A stretch of 64,000 nucleotides of DNA, taken from Methanoregula sp. SKADARSKE-2. Its GTDB lineage: Archaea > Halobacteriota > Methanomicrobia > Methanomicrobiales > Methanospirillaceae. A program made the position numbers and the translations under genes. Location: assembly GCA_030919125.1 (NCBI GenBank), contig CP121470.1, positions 62,001 through 126,000 on the forward strand, in the 5' to 3' direction. The notes below the pieces were generated by a model. It worked only from the letters and a program-made list of their open reading frames with translations. It did not search any database and was not told the DNA's origin. Shown here one piece after another: positions 27,835-37,212 of this stretch. Numbering within the stretch: position 1 is the first letter of the stretch; each line of letters starts with the position of its first letter.

Positions 27835-28399
27835 TCTTCATTACTCCGTAGATTATCGGACTGATAAGTACTTTCTTCGGAGTTCTTATGAAATCTTCCT
27901 TAATTGCAATCACGTGAAAGGATTCGTATGTCCGTTAACGGGAAGGCTCATCCGGGAGGCTCCCCGCGGGCCCAGGGCCTTGCTACCCGCAAAATTGGCA
28001 CGCGGGCAACCGGCGATCGTCATCGGAAAAATGATACCGGTTATCCTCTTCCAGGTCATCGGACACCTCGTACGCGACACAAATTACCGGAATGTGTATG
28101 GTATCTGCGAATCTCCCCGGGGTTTATGAGAGGGACCATGCAATAACGCACCCGAAGAGCAGGATGACACTGATCTCGGGCGGGTTACCTCCCGCACCAT
28201 GCCAAGAATGGCCCGGTCGCATCCATACCGCCAACCGTAACCGATCCAAAAGAGAGATCATCGTTCCGGAGATCTTTTCGCTTTACTCTACCGGGGGGTT
28301 TCCTACCGGTAGAGCTCTTGGCTCTACCCACTGGCCGTATCCCTTTTTTCGGGATATGCATAGAAGCACTTATGTCACACGATTAAGAATAATATACCG
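27835..28399. other. Intergenic region between rubredoxin and aglJ
   Basis: About 565 bases between divergent genes. Plus-strand frames of 70-100 codons overlap each other and lack motifs. The last 120 bases carry the inverted repeats listed separately, plus ATCCC(TTTTTTC)GGGAT at about 28339-28355. Confidence 0.4.
28286..28328 (+). promoter_or_regulatory. Overlapping, mutually exclusive inverted repeats upstream of aglJ
   Basis: CTCTACCGG at 28286-28294 is the exact reverse complement of CCGGTAGAG at 28306-28314. The inner part of the second arm, GGTAGAGC (28308-28315), is also the exact reverse complement of GCTCTACC at 28321-28328. The middle element can therefore pair upstream or downstream, not both. 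It lies 70-115 bases before aglJ. It could be a multi-site operator in DNA or a switching structure in RNA. Confidence 0.45.
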
Positions 28400-29323
28400 A
28401 TGAAATTCAACAAAGATGAGGTTTGTATTTTAATTCCCACCCTGAACGAGGGCCCGACAATTGGGAGCGTTGTCCGGGAGTTCAAGGCACTCGGGTATAA
28501 CCATATCCTTGTTATCGATGGTAAAAGCACGGACAATACCGTCATGGTTGCCCGGGAAGCCGGGGCAACGGTCCGTACCCAGTCGGGTAAAGGCAAAGGA
28601 AACGCAATCATCGAGGCGTTCGAGGTTATCGAACAACCGCATATCCTGATGCTTGACGGGGACGGGACATATTCTGCAAAAGATGCGGAAAAGATGCTGA
28701 CCCCGCTCTTCCTCGGGTTCGATCAGGTGATCGGGGATCGCCTGATCAATGCCGAGGAGGGATCCTTCTCGCGCATGAACCTTTTCGGGAATCATATGTT
28801 AAATCTCCTCTTCAAGGTCGCGCACAGCAGGGATCTGCACGATATTCTCTCGGGATACCGGGCATTCACCCGGCTTGCGATCCACCAGATGCACCTCAAA
28901 GAGAAGGGGTTCGAGATCGAGACCGAGATCTCGGTCGAGGCAGTCCGGAACGGGCAGCGGATCATGGTCGTTCCCATCCGGTATTCTCAGCGGCCCGGGG
29001 GGGCAACAAAACTCTCCCCCTTCCACGACGGCTTCAAGATAGTGAGCACGATCTATCGTCTTGCACGGGTGAATAACCCGATGTTCTACTTCGGGATGAT
29101 GGGACTGTTCACGACCCTGCTTGGACTTCTCACCGGCCTGTTCGTGCTCCTTGAATGGCTCCATCACGTGGATCACATCCCCCTTACGATCCTCACGGTC
29201 CTGCTCATCGTGGTGGGTATTGAGATCTTTATGTTCGGGATGATCAGCGATATGCTCCTCGTCTTCCACCGGGAGATAATCCGTGAGATTCAGCTCCTCC
29301 AGCCACCAAAGCCCCCCAAATAA
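28400..29323 (+). CDS. aglJ: Family 2 glycosyltransferase, AglJ-like
   Basis: A 307-residue GT-A glycosyltransferase. The N-terminal domain shows ILIPTLNEGPTIGSVV, HILVIDGKSTDNTV and HILMLDGDGTYSAKD, with the DGDG-type metal motif. ILSGYRAFTR and FEIETEI follow. Two membrane helices lie at about 228-255 and 262-290. The layout matches AglJ, which adds the first sugar to dolichol phosphate in archaeal S-layer N-glycosylation (haloarchaeal knowledge), acting at the inner face of the membrane. A DPM-like role is the alternative. There is almost no leader between the likely promoter and the ATG. Confidence 0.8.
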   Translation: MKFNKDEVCILIPTLNEGPTIGSVVREFKALGYNHILVIDGKSTDNTVMVAREAGATVRTQSGKGKGNAIIEAFEVIEQPHILMLDGDGTYSAKDAEKMLTPLFLGFDQVIGDRLINAEEGSFSRMNLFGNHMLNLLFKVAHSRDLHDILSGYRAFTRLAIHQMHLKEKGFEIETEISVEAVRNGQRIMVVPIRYSQRPGGATKLSPFHDGFKIVSTIYRLARVNNPMFYFGMMGLFTTLLGLLTGLFVLLEWLHHVDHIPLTILTVLLIVVGIEIFMFGMISDMLLVFHREIIREIQLLQPPKPPK

Positions 29324-29413
29324 TTTTCAGTCCTTCGGGGGTTTACCCCCATTTACAACCTTTATCATCGGTAAAAATTCAAAAAAAAGATGCGAATCGT
29401 TCACGTTCTTTTA

Positions 29414-29953
29414 TCAGATAGTTAAAAAACTCCTTTTCAGGGCAATGACCCGGCAGGCGTGTTCACAGAGCGAGGTCAGAACATACGCTTCATCGAGCGT
29501 CGCACCCCCCGCAAAGGTCCCATGGCCCCGGACGACAACCAGTCTCGAGCTCCGGAGCGACTGACCCACATTATCTGCTATCTCCTGGGAACCCGGGGGG
29601 CCGGTTACTACCGGGATGACGGGACAGAACATCTTGCCCTCGCTGTCTTCCGGGACGATCGCATCCATCACAAGCGAAGCGGTAACGGAAAACGGGGGAT
29701 GGCCGTGAACCACCGCACGATAGCCGGTATTTTTGTAAACCTCCCGGTGGACCCGGTACTCGCTGGAGGCATGGCCCGGGACATCCCCGGTGAGGGGCAC
29801 AAAGACCGGCTCCTCCGCGACATCGAGGTATGCGCCGGTCCGTTTTATAAAAAAACCCGAACCCTCACGGAAGCTCATATTCCCGAAATTACCCCCGACA
29901 AGATGTTCAAGGAACAATCGCTTCCCGATTCGTTCGAATTCGCCGGCATGCAT
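29414..29953 (-). CDS. Class II aldolase (fuculose-1-phosphate aldolase-like)
   Basis: A 179-residue class II aldolase/adducin-family protein. The metal site is visible as VVHGHPPFS (two His) and VVRGHGTFAGG. GNFGNMSFRE near the N-terminus fits the substrate phosphate loop. In methanogens homologues cleave fuculose-1-phosphate or make lactaldehyde, a possible source of the lactyl part of F420 (family knowledge). It ends convergently with aglJ after a 90-base spacer. The exact substrate is not deducible. Confidence 0.85.
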   Translation of the reverse strand: MHAGEFERIGKRLFLEHLVGGNFGNMSFREGSGFFIKRTGAYLDVAEEPVFVPLTGDVPGHASSEYRVHREVYKNTGYRAVVHGHPPFSVTASLVMDAIVPEDSEGKMFCPVIPVVTGPPGSQEIADNVGQSLRSSRLVVVRGHGTFAGGATLDEAYVLTSLCEHACRVIALKRSFLTI

Positions 29954-30158
29954 GGATTATCCATCAGATATTGCGGGGACAATTTTTGAAGGTTGTTATC
30001 TGATGCAGCTTGGAGGAAACCTAGTCCCGTACCTGAACGGTACTTTTGCAGGTGACCTGTGAGGAGAGGAGAGCTCCTGTTGCCGCGAGCTTTCTCTTGC
30101 GGGACTTCCTGCGCGAAAGATCCGGTAAAGGAGGAGGAGATTAAGATTTTGGATAATC

Positions 30159-30809
30159 TTACCTGAACTGGATGCCAACATCCCTCATCTTGTTATAACG
30201 GGCGATATTGAGCAGGAGCGGTGTCAAGGCCTCGACCATGGAGGATGCAGCAAGCGGGCCGGCATCGAATGCCTGCAGTTTTGAAACTGAGTTCACGATA
30301 TTCATAACCTCGCGCTTCGCGGCCCCATCATCACCCGTTACTGGGACCGAGTAATCGAGTTCCTCGTCAAGTGCGCGCCACTTGTTTGCAGCGATGGTAT
30401 TGAACGCAGAGCATACCCTGACGTCAGCAGGAAGGAGGCGTTTTGCGAGGAGTGCTGCCGATCCCTCGGCGGGGGGAACAAACGTGAAGTAATCGCGTTT
30501 CTCCATCGGATTTACCGGGCAGATAACGATCTTTCCTTCAAATCCGGTAACGGTCTCAAGGGTACTTACAAGATTCCTGTACGGAATTGCAAGGATGACC
30601 ACATCCGCTTCATCGACGCACGACTGGTTCCCCTGACCGCTCAGGCTGCATTCCTGCCCGCGTTGTTTGAGGAGGTTGGTACTGGCGTCGCAGCTGGCGT
30701 CGGCCTTGTCTTTCTCCCGGGAGCCAACAACAACATCGTACACCGGGGAGAGGCGCATAGCCATCCCCTCGCCGATATCACCGGTCCCGCCAACAATGCC
30801 GATCTTCAC
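30159..30809 (-). CDS. npdG: F420H2:NADP oxidoreductase
   Basis: A 216-residue enzyme that moves hydride between reduced F420 and NADP, supplying NADPH. The NADP loop is IVGGTGDIGEGMA at the N-terminus with VVGSREKDKA as the phosphate-binding segment. VVILAIPYRN and VRVCSAFNTIAA match NpdG/Fno. The gene directly abuts the thioredoxin gene upstream, so the pair is probably one transcript and may link F420 to thiol redox (inference). Length is normal. Confidence 0.93.
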   Translation of the reverse strand: MKIGIVGGTGDIGEGMAMRLSPVYDVVVGSREKDKADASCDASTNLLKQRGQECSLSGQGNQSCVDEADVVILAIPYRNLVSTLETVTGFEGKIVICPVNPMEKRDYFTFVPPAEGSAALLAKRLLPADVRVCSAFNTIAANKWRALDEELDYSVPVTGDDGAAKREVMNIVNSVSKLQAFDAGPLAASSMVEALTPLLLNIARYNKMRDVGIQFR

Positions 30810-31082
30810 CTAACTCACCAGCGGTGCAAGAAGTTTCTCAAGCGTCGGAGCATCCGTAACGCCTTCCATGGACTGGACGACCTTACCATCTTTCTCGATA
30901 ATAAGGGTCGGGACTACACGGATCCCGTACTTTTCCGCAAGTTCCATATTCTGGTCGACGTCAACCTTCCGGAAGTCGACCCTGTCCCCCATCTTCTTTT
31001 CAAGTTCTTCGATGATCGGTGTCTGCATCCGGCAGGGACCGCACCATGTCGCAAAAAAGTCGAATAAGACCGGTTTACTCAT
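30810..31082 (-). CDS. trxA: Thioredoxin
   Basis: A 90-residue thioredoxin with the active site ATWCGPCRMQ (C14, C17) and cis-proline segment VRVVPTLII. It reduces protein disulfides in the cytosol. It immediately precedes npdG without spacer. A purely physical link to an F420-dependent enzyme suggests a role in methanogen redox control, but this is inference. Confidence 0.94.
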   Translation of the reverse strand: MSKPVLFDFFATWCGPCRMQTPIIEELEKKMGDRVDFRKVDVDQNMELAEKYGIRVVPTLIIEKDGKVVQSMEGVTDAPTLEKLLAPLVS

Positions 31083-31145
31083 TGAACATACCCGGAAGAT
31101 TAGTCGATTAAAAAAAAGATAAAGGTATGGTATCAGGTTTTTTGG

Positions 31146-32606
31146 TTACCTGGAGAGGATCTCCATGATAATCCTGCCATACGCCGGCCGGGTGACAATG
31201 ACACCGACAAGGACACCAAGGATGGTGATGATTGCAAAGCCCTTGAGGGTCGAGAGATCCATGAGCGCGAGCGGGAGCATTGCGATCAGCACCGTTGCCG
31301 CTGCTATCACGATGATACTTAACGCACGCGAGAGGCGCTTTAGGTAAATGTTCGGTGAAGGCACTTTACCTTCGTGCAGGATCTCATCGGTGATAACGAC
31401 AAGCTGATCAATCCCGGTACCCATCACGGCAATCAGACCGGCAATGGTCGGCAGATCCATCTGGAACCGGATGAGGGCAATGAATCCGAGAAGGATAAGA
31501 ACTTCGGATGCGTTGATGAGGACCATCGGGAGGACGATGCTTGGCTCGCGGTACCGGTAGTAAATAACCAACCCGACCGTGATTAAGGCAAAGATTCCGG
31601 CCAGGAGTGCCATTGCCTTATAGCGCTCCCCCATCGGTGCCGGCTGCTGGTTGGAACCTGCAATGGTCACGTCAACCGGCAGGGCACCGGCCCGGAGGTG
31701 GACCTCAAGGTTCGTTGCTTCCTTCTTCCCGTAGTCGCCGTTCCCGGTCGATGCGTAGAGCTGGTTTATGGGTGAAGTCTTGACCTTTGCAGCAAGATCC
31801 GGGGACAGCGGGGCGGAGTACACCGTCTTGTTATCAAGGAGCATCACAAGGTTGTGATTGTCCGGATCAACCGTTGCCCCATATTTTATCGCCGCTGCCT
31901 GGAATGCCGCTGCGCCTGCGTCAATCAGCGTGAAACTGACGCCCCAGTGATTGCTCCCTGGCGGCACCTGGCTCGGGACCTGGACGTTTGTGATCGCATC
32001 GCCGAAGAGGACATGTTCGGTCTGGTTTGCCGTGGTTACGACCCGGATCTCGAACTTACCCTGTTTACCGACAATCTGCTGGGCCTGGTTCATGTCAACG
32101 CCGGCAATCTCGACCCGTATGTACCGCGCGACATTGTTCAGGCCGGTGAGCGTGTTGACTTTGGCGTCCTGTGTACCATAAGTATTGATCTTGTTCTCAA
32201 GAATCCGTTTTACATCGTCGGCGGTGGCCTTCGAAACACCCTGCTGGTAACCGGTTACCTTGCCGCCTTCGGCAGCAAAGATCGGTTCGAGTGCTGCCTG
32301 CGAGTACAGTTTACGGATCTCCAGGTGATTGGCATCCACGACAATTATTTCTGTGTCCAGTTTCTTCGAGAGGTTGGTAACAAAGGTTTCGACCGGTTCT
32401 GCAGTCGTGAATCCTACAACCTCAGCCTGGATGTCGAGCTGGAGCCATGTCCCACCCTGGAGATCGAGGCCGTACTGGAGATTTGTTGCGAGATCTCCCT
32501 GGTTGTCGAGATGCGGGAAGATCGCTACGATCGATATCACAGCAAGGATGAGCAGAGCTGCAACCCGCCAGTCGGTGATGAGTTTTTTCCATTGAGCGCC
32601 GTTCAT
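31146..32606 (-). CDS. secD: SecD preprotein translocase subunit
   Basis: A 486-residue archaeal SecD. It has an N-terminal membrane helix (about 15-32), QYGLDLQGGTWLQLDI, a large extracellular domain, and five C-terminal helices from about 320 on, with MGTGIDQLVVITDEILHEG and ALSIIVIAAATVLIAMLP. SecDF assists export through SecYEG. The ATG at 32604-32606 overlaps the stop of secF by four bases (ATGA), so the genes are translationally coupled in the order secF-secD. An in-frame GTG/ATG nine codons earlier lies inside secF and is less likely. Confidence 0.95.
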   Translation of the reverse strand: MNGAQWKKLITDWRVAALLILAVISIVAIFPHLDNQGDLATNLQYGLDLQGGTWLQLDIQAEVVGFTTAEPVETFVTNLSKKLDTEIIVVDANHLEIRKLYSQAALEPIFAAEGGKVTGYQQGVSKATADDVKRILENKINTYGTQDAKVNTLTGLNNVARYIRVEIAGVDMNQAQQIVGKQGKFEIRVVTTANQTEHVLFGDAITNVQVPSQVPPGSNHWGVSFTLIDAGAAAFQAAAIKYGATVDPDNHNLVMLLDNKTVYSAPLSPDLAAKVKTSPINQLYASTGNGDYGKKEATNLEVHLRAGALPVDVTIAGSNQQPAPMGERYKAMALLAGIFALITVGLVIYYRYREPSIVLPMVLINASEVLILLGFIALIRFQMDLPTIAGLIAVMGTGIDQLVVITDEILHEGKVPSPNIYLKRLSRALSIIVIAAATVLIAMLPLALMDLSTLKGFAIITILGVLVGVIVTRPAYGRIIMEILSR

Positions 32607-33457
32607 TTGCCATCTCCCTTCTGGACATACCATTTCAGGATAGCAGCATTCGTAAGCCAGGTATTCAGGATGTCAGCAACGAGACCTATGAGGAGGACTG
32701 CGGAGATCTCCATGAGGATCTGGACTGACCCGATCCAGGAGACGATAAACATTGCCGCCACAGCCGCAAGGGTTGTGGAGGTCATGATGATACCGGTATG
32801 GAACGCTCCCTGGAGCTTGTCGTGCAGTTTCCCCTGGCGTTTTAAGACCCGGTTCGTCAGCAGGATATCGCTGTCCACCGAATAACCGATCAACATTAAG
32901 AGCGCGGCAACCGTTCCCATGGTGAGTTGAAGCCCGATACTATTCATGGCCTCTGCGGTGATTGCCATGTCGGCAAAAGCCGAGAGAACCACGGCACCTG
33001 CCGGAACAAACGTACGGAACGAGATAAAGATGACAATTACCATCCCGATGAACGAGAATATCAGTGCAAGTACTGCCTGGTACTGAAGGGTTTTTCCAAA
33101 GGTCTCGCCGATCTGGTTGATCTGGGCATCAGGATATTTCTGGGCGATCAGTGCAGAGAGTTCTCTGAACGTGGCATCGTCCGTTGCGCTGAATGTTAAA
33201 AATTTCCCATCGTTCACTCCTTCGCTGATACTATTCAGCGGGTAGCCAGCAAAGTGCGACTGGAGCGTTTCCTTGCTGTCAGTCGTGAAAAGGTTTACCG
33301 CCGTCCCCCCCGAAAAATCGATACCGAGCTGCACCGGCGTCCCCGTTGTGAGGGTGCTGAAAGCGAGCAGCAGTAAGGATACTGCAAGAAGTGCAAGAGG
33401 GATTATCACCAGTTGTTTTGGTGTATATTTCTCGATGGTGTACTTGAACAATCCCAT
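32603..33457 (-). CDS. secF: SecF preprotein translocase subunit
   Basis: A 284-residue SecF. There is an N-terminal helix (PLALLAVSLLLLAFSTL), the QLGIDFSGGTAVNLF motif of the first periplasmic-type region, and five C-terminal helices with IGYSVDSDILLTNRVLKR, the conserved SecF family motif. It partners SecD downstream through a four-base overlap. Upstream is a 220-base AT-rich spacer that presumably carries the promoter. Confidence 0.95.
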   Translation of the reverse strand: MGLFKYTIEKYTPKQLVIIPLALLAVSLLLLAFSTLTTGTPVQLGIDFSGGTAVNLFTTDSKETLQSHFAGYPLNSISEGVNDGKFLTFSATDDATFRELSALIAQKYPDAQINQIGETFGKTLQYQAVLALIFSFIGMVIVIFISFRTFVPAGAVVLSAFADMAITAEAMNSIGLQLTMGTVAALLMLIGYSVDSDILLTNRVLKRQGKLHDKLQGAFHTGIIMTSTTLAAVAAMFIVSWIGSVQILMEISAVLLIGLVADILNTWLTNAAILKWYVQKGDGK

Positions 33458-33679
33458 GTTCTAAACATCTGTCAATCGAGAATTAAATAGTTACCAGAGG
33501 ATCCGGAATCATGGTTTTACCAACCGGAGAATCAATCCCATAATAAAATCCACAGGACGGACAAAAAAATAATTTCGCAGAAAATATCTGTTCCTTTGGA
33601 AATCAGCTGGATTTTTATTCAGGGATTTAAAATTGCCAAAAAGAAAAAAATAAATATAGTTACAAATGAGCCTTAGAGC

Positions 33680-33991
33680 ATGAGATCTCATCCAGAGATC
33701 AAAAGAGTGATCGAGGGACGCCTCAAATCCTACCTCTCAAGGGACCTGACAGGTATCCGGCGTGAAGTCCTTCGCCTCTTTGTCCGCGCCAAATCGATCA
33801 CGGTTGCCGAACTGGTTGCTGAACTCCAGAAACAGTTCACGGTAACATTCCACGCGATCGCTTCCATGGTCGGCATTATTGCTTCCCGTATCGGCATCCT
33901 CCATGCTTCCCGTAATGCGGATGGGGTGAACACGTACGAGCTCAAGGAGAAGTACGTGGATATTGTCTTCAGGATTGTTGGCGTCAACTGA
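33680..33991 (+). CDS. DUF2551 archaeal helix-turn-helix protein
   Basis: A 103-residue basic protein of the DUF2551 type known from methanogens. It contains IEGRLKSYLSRDLTGIRREVL, then a winged-helix-like segment (SITVAELVAELQKQF...HAIASMVGIIASRIGIL) and ends RIVGVN. It is likely a small DNA-binding regulator, but no target is known. A short leader follows the AT-rich region it shares with the divergent secF. Confidence 0.75.
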   Translation: MRSHPEIKRVIEGRLKSYLSRDLTGIRREVLRLFVRAKSITVAELVAELQKQFTVTFHAIASMVGIIASRIGILHASRNADGVNTYELKEKYVDIVFRIVGVN

Positions 33992-34042
33992 GACCCGAAA
34001 GATCCATAACCGTTTTTAGCGTGGTATCCTAATGGTACAACC

Positions 34043-34339
34043 ATGTTTTCCGATCCCCGCGACCGCACCGGTTTGGGTCAGGTCTCCGTTGCTCCGGAGG
34101 TAATCGAATATATCGATCGGCGGGGTTGTGATTTCCGCGTCTGTACATCCTGCGGAGGGCCGATTCTGCTCCCAACCCGCATCAAGCCGCAGAAAAAAAG
34201 CGATCTTCTCCTCAGGGCCGGATCCCACACGATCTATGTATCCATACACCAGGCCCGGTTCCTGAACAGTATCCGGAGGGATATGATCCCGTTCTTTGAT
34301 TCCTACGAGACTGACGGGCGCGATCCGGATGAGTTTTGA
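34043..34339 (+). CDS. Small CxxC protein ahead of archease
   Basis: A 98-residue soluble protein. The only strong motif is RVCTSCGGPILLPTRIKP, a single CxxC that could bind zinc as a dimer. Later residues (YVSIHQARFLNSI, MIPFFDSYE) are conserved-looking but unknown. It overlaps the archease start by 11 bases and precedes rtcB, so it may take part in RNA repair or tRNA splicing (inference from operon). Confidence 0.65.
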   Translation: MFSDPRDRTGLGQVSVAPEVIEYIDRRGCDFRVCTSCGGPILLPTRIKPQKKSDLLLRAGSHTIYVSIHQARFLNSIRRDMIPFFDSYETDGRDPDEF

Positions 34340-34736
34340 AGAGCTCCCCCATACAGCGGATATTAAAATACGGGCCCGCGCCGCCACGCTCGGGGAATTA
34401 TTCTCCGATGTTCTCGCTGCACTTATGCAGGTAATGTACGGGATAGACCGATCCGGAGGGATCTCCCGCGAGATCACGATCGAAGCGCCCGATTCCGAAT
34501 CACTCCTGACAGACATCCTATCAGAAGTCCTCTTCGTATCGGAAGTTGACGGGCTGGTTTTTCAAAAAGCAGAGATCCGTATTGACGGATCCCGGCTCTT
34601 TGCCCGATTTGACGGTGAACCTTTCGATCCGGCCCGGCATTCCGGAGGAACGGAAGTAAAAGGGATCTCGTACTCAGGCATGTCGGTAAAGAAGGATGAG
34701 AACGGATATATGGTGGAGATCGTATTTGATGTATAG
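34329..34736 (+). CDS. Archease, RtcB activator
   Basis: A 135-residue archease. It starts MSFEELPHTADIKIRARA, matching the family N-terminus with its metal-binding Asp, and ends YMVEIVFDV. LLTDILSEVLFVSEVDG is the other recognisable block. Archease speeds guanylylation of RtcB and broadens its nucleotide use (family knowledge). It lies 27 bases upstream of rtcB and overlaps the upstream CxxC gene. The frame is open for 11 codons before the chosen ATG. Confidence 0.94.
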   Translation: MSFEELPHTADIKIRARAATLGELFSDVLAALMQVMYGIDRSGGISREITIEAPDSESLLTDILSEVLFVSEVDGLVFQKAEIRIDGSRLFARFDGEPFDPARHSGGTEVKGISYSGMSVKKDENGYMVEIVFDV

Positions 34737-34763
34737 CGGGTCTCCCGCGGGATGGTGTGAGAG

Positions 34764-36197
34764 ATGCTTGACGGCGTACTGCAAAAAGGGACCTATGAAT
34801 GGGAAGTGCCGATAGGCTTTGTGCCGGGCATGCGCGTGCCGGGGAGGTTTTTCCTTTCAGAGCACCTCGAAAGTATCCTTGAATCCGGAGCGATCCACCA
34901 GCTCGCACACGTCGCCACAATGCCGGGAATTGTAAAAAATTCGCTTGCAATGCCCGATATCCATCTCGGGTACGGGTTTCCGATCGGGGGCGTCGCGGCA
35001 TTCTCCCTTGATGAGGGCGTCATTTCCCCCGGAGGTGTGGGTTTTGATATCAATTGCGGGGTCAGGCTCTTCACAACGCCTGTCCCGGAGAGATCTGTTG
35101 CCGGCCGCCGTGAGCTGATTGAAGATCTCTTTAAGACCATCCCGACCGGAGTGGGGGGGAAAAGCCAGTCCAAACTCTCTCCGCAGGCTCTCGATGCAAT
35201 GATGACCAAAGGAGCCCGCTGGGCGGTTGAACAGGGGGCAGGTGTTGAACGGGATCTGGACAGGTGCGAGGAGAACGGGTACATGAAACAGGCAAACATC
35301 AGTGCCGTCTCCTCGCACGCAAAGCAGCGTGGATATTCGCAGGGCGGGACTCTCGGATCGGGCAATCACTTCCTCGAAATCCAGATCGTCCGGGAAATTT
35401 TTGATTCGAAGGCTGCAAACGCATTCGGAATTTCCAAAGGACAGGTATGCTGCATGATCCATTGCGGTTCACGGGGACTTGGCCACCAGAGCTGCACGGA
35501 TCATCTCAAGATAATGGAGGGTGCCATGCGGAAGTATAAGATCAGCCTCGCAGACCGGCAACTCGCGTGCGCCCCTCTCGATTCACCGGAAGGCAGGGAC
35601 TATTTTGGCGCCATGGCGGCTTCTGCGAATTATGCGTGGGCAAACCGGCAGCTGATCACGCATGCAGCCCGCAGGCTCTTTGCCAGGACATTCCGGATCG
35701 AATATGAGGAGATGCCCCTTGTTTACGATGTGGCGCATAACGTTGCGAAAATGGAGGAGCACACCGTCGATGGAAAGAAGCAGACCGTATGCGTCCACCG
35801 CAAAGGGGCCACGCGCGCATTCGGCCCGGGATCTCCTGACATCCCCCCCGGGCTTGGAGAGATCGGGCAGCCGGTCATTATCCCCGGCAGCATGGGGACA
35901 TCATCCTATATTCTCTGCGGCACGCAGGGGGCGATGGACCGGACATTCGGCAGTACCTGCCATGGCGCAGGCCGTATCATGAGCAGAACGTCTGCGAAGA
36001 GACAGTTGAGCGGTAAGGACGTGACAGCCAGGCTCCTGCAGAAAGGGATCATCGTCCGGGCACACAGCGAGAACGCGATCGCGGACGAGGCACCTGAGGT
36101 ATACAAGCCAAGCGATGAAGTGGTCCAAGTGGTGCACAGTGCAGGAATCTCCCGGCTTGTCGCGCGGTTATCTCCCCTTGGAGTGATCAAGGGATGA
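34764..36197 (+). CDS. rtcB: RtcB tRNA-splicing ligase
   Basis: A 477-residue RtcB, which joins 2',3'-cyclic-phosphate and 5'-hydroxyl ends using GTP and Mn2+. Metal ligands are visible at GVGFDINCGVRL (C98), SGNHFLEIQ and MIHCGSRGLGHQ. YDVAHNVAKME and STCHGAGRIMSRT carry the conserved histidines, the latter the guanylylated one. No intein is present, unlike some archaeal RtcBs. It follows archease, and its stop overlaps the next gene by four bases. The window contains an intron-bearing tRNA-Met that could be a substrate. Confidence 0.97.
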   Translation: MLDGVLQKGTYEWEVPIGFVPGMRVPGRFFLSEHLESILESGAIHQLAHVATMPGIVKNSLAMPDIHLGYGFPIGGVAAFSLDEGVISPGGVGFDINCGVRLFTTPVPERSVAGRRELIEDLFKTIPTGVGGKSQSKLSPQALDAMMTKGARWAVEQGAGVERDLDRCEENGYMKQANISAVSSHAKQRGYSQGGTLGSGNHFLEIQIVREIFDSKAANAFGISKGQVCCMIHCGSRGLGHQSCTDHLKIMEGAMRKYKISLADRQLACAPLDSPEGRDYFGAMAASANYAWANRQLITHAARRLFARTFRIEYEEMPLVYDVAHNVAKMEEHTVDGKKQTVCVHRKGATRAFGPGSPDIPPGLGEIGQPVIIPGSMGTSSYILCGTQGAMDRTFGSTCHGAGRIMSRTSAKRQLSGKDVTARLLQKGIIVRAHSENAIADEAPEVYKPSDEVVQVVHSAGISRLVARLSPLGVIKG

Positions 36198-36769
36198 GCT
36201 GCCGGGCCGGGTTTGTCTGGCTTACCGCGCAGCATTTCAACAGGTACATCGATGACCTTGGGATCTCCTGCGAACTGGTAACTCCCTATATCCTTGCGGC
36301 CCCGTTCTACCGGGGGAGGTTCAACTGCCTGATAATTCCGACAGGTTTTGGAAATGCCCAGTTCTCAAACCTCCTTCCGGCCCTGCGCGCCTCGTCCGAC
36401 AGGATCCTGAAATTTGTCGAAGATGGGGGCAACCTGCTGGTCTTTGGGGCTGCTGCCGAAAAACCGGATGCATATGACTGGCTCCAGACCCCGCTTACCT
36501 ATCATCACGATATTCACCCGCGGTGCGTCACCTCTGGTTCTCCTTCCGATGCGGGATCCATTATCGATGATTATTATCCGGGCCGCATCGAGTGCGACGG
36601 CTCGTTCTCAGCGCAAGACTGGGAGCATGTCTGTGTGGCGGAAGGTGCACCGGTTGTCCTGGAGAGAAGGAACGGTGAAGGAAGGATAGTCGTCACAAGC
36701 GTACATGAGTATCCATCGCGGGAGTTCCTGAAAAGATTCTGCTGCTCAGGGAAAGAGACGGTATTCTGA
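36194..36769 (+). CDS. Glutamine-amidotransferase-like protein coupled to rtcB
   Basis: A 191-residue protein of flavodoxin/class I glutaminase-like architecture. It has an N-terminal WLTAQHFNRYIDDLGI, a strand-loop CLIIPTGFGNAQFSN, and FVEDGGNLLVFGAA, the place where GATase-like folds have a nucleophile elbow. No catalytic Cys-His-Glu triad is obvious. The ATG overlaps the rtcB stop (ATGA), so it belongs to the same operon. Function unknown; a sensor or scaffold in RNA repair is possible. Confidence 0.55.
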   Translation: MSCRAGFVWLTAQHFNRYIDDLGISCELVTPYILAAPFYRGRFNCLIIPTGFGNAQFSNLLPALRASSDRILKFVEDGGNLLVFGAAAEKPDAYDWLQTPLTYHHDIHPRCVTSGSPSDAGSIIDDYYPGRIECDGSFSAQDWEHVCVAEGAPVVLERRNGEGRIVVTSVHEYPSREFLKRFCCSGKETVF

Positions 36770-37212
36770 TCCATTCGGCGGGTTGTAAAAACAAAAATCC
36801 ATTCTGGAAAGACCGGATCTAAAAACGGGCCAGCCACATTTTTAGTGCCTGCCCTTGCCAAAAAATGTTAAATTTTTTGGGGAGGGCCCCTGAATCGAAA
36901 TTTGGGGGAGGGTGGAGATCCAAAAGCAACCATCCCGGCAGCCAGCACGATCTTTGGAACCCGCAGCCTCTGGTGCCGGAAAAAAACTGGGAGACCCCAC
37001 TCAGCCTGAAGTAAAACCGTGAACATTCCCCGGGACTAAATTTTTTGTTTGTACCCGGAGTAATTCCGGCCAGTACCCGGCGAGAACGGAACAATGGATA
37101 GTAATCCGATGGCATCCTTCTCCCGGAGTCCCCTGATCGCACCGACCCGATACGGCGTTTGCGGAATATTCTTCTAGATAGAGAATGACCAGACTTATGA
37201 GGCTCCCGTCTT
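36770..37212. other. Intergenic region, no supported gene
   Basis: About 440 bases between the rtcB operon and the DUF2111-birA pair. No coding frame or clear element. CTTCTAGATAGAGAATG near 37168 is AT-rich and might hold the downstream promoter. Confidence 0.45.

Noticed and set aside
27914..28403. Plus-strand frames between rubredoxin and aglJ
   Set aside because: Several overlapping frames without motifs; the region is better explained as promoter sequence with inverted repeats.
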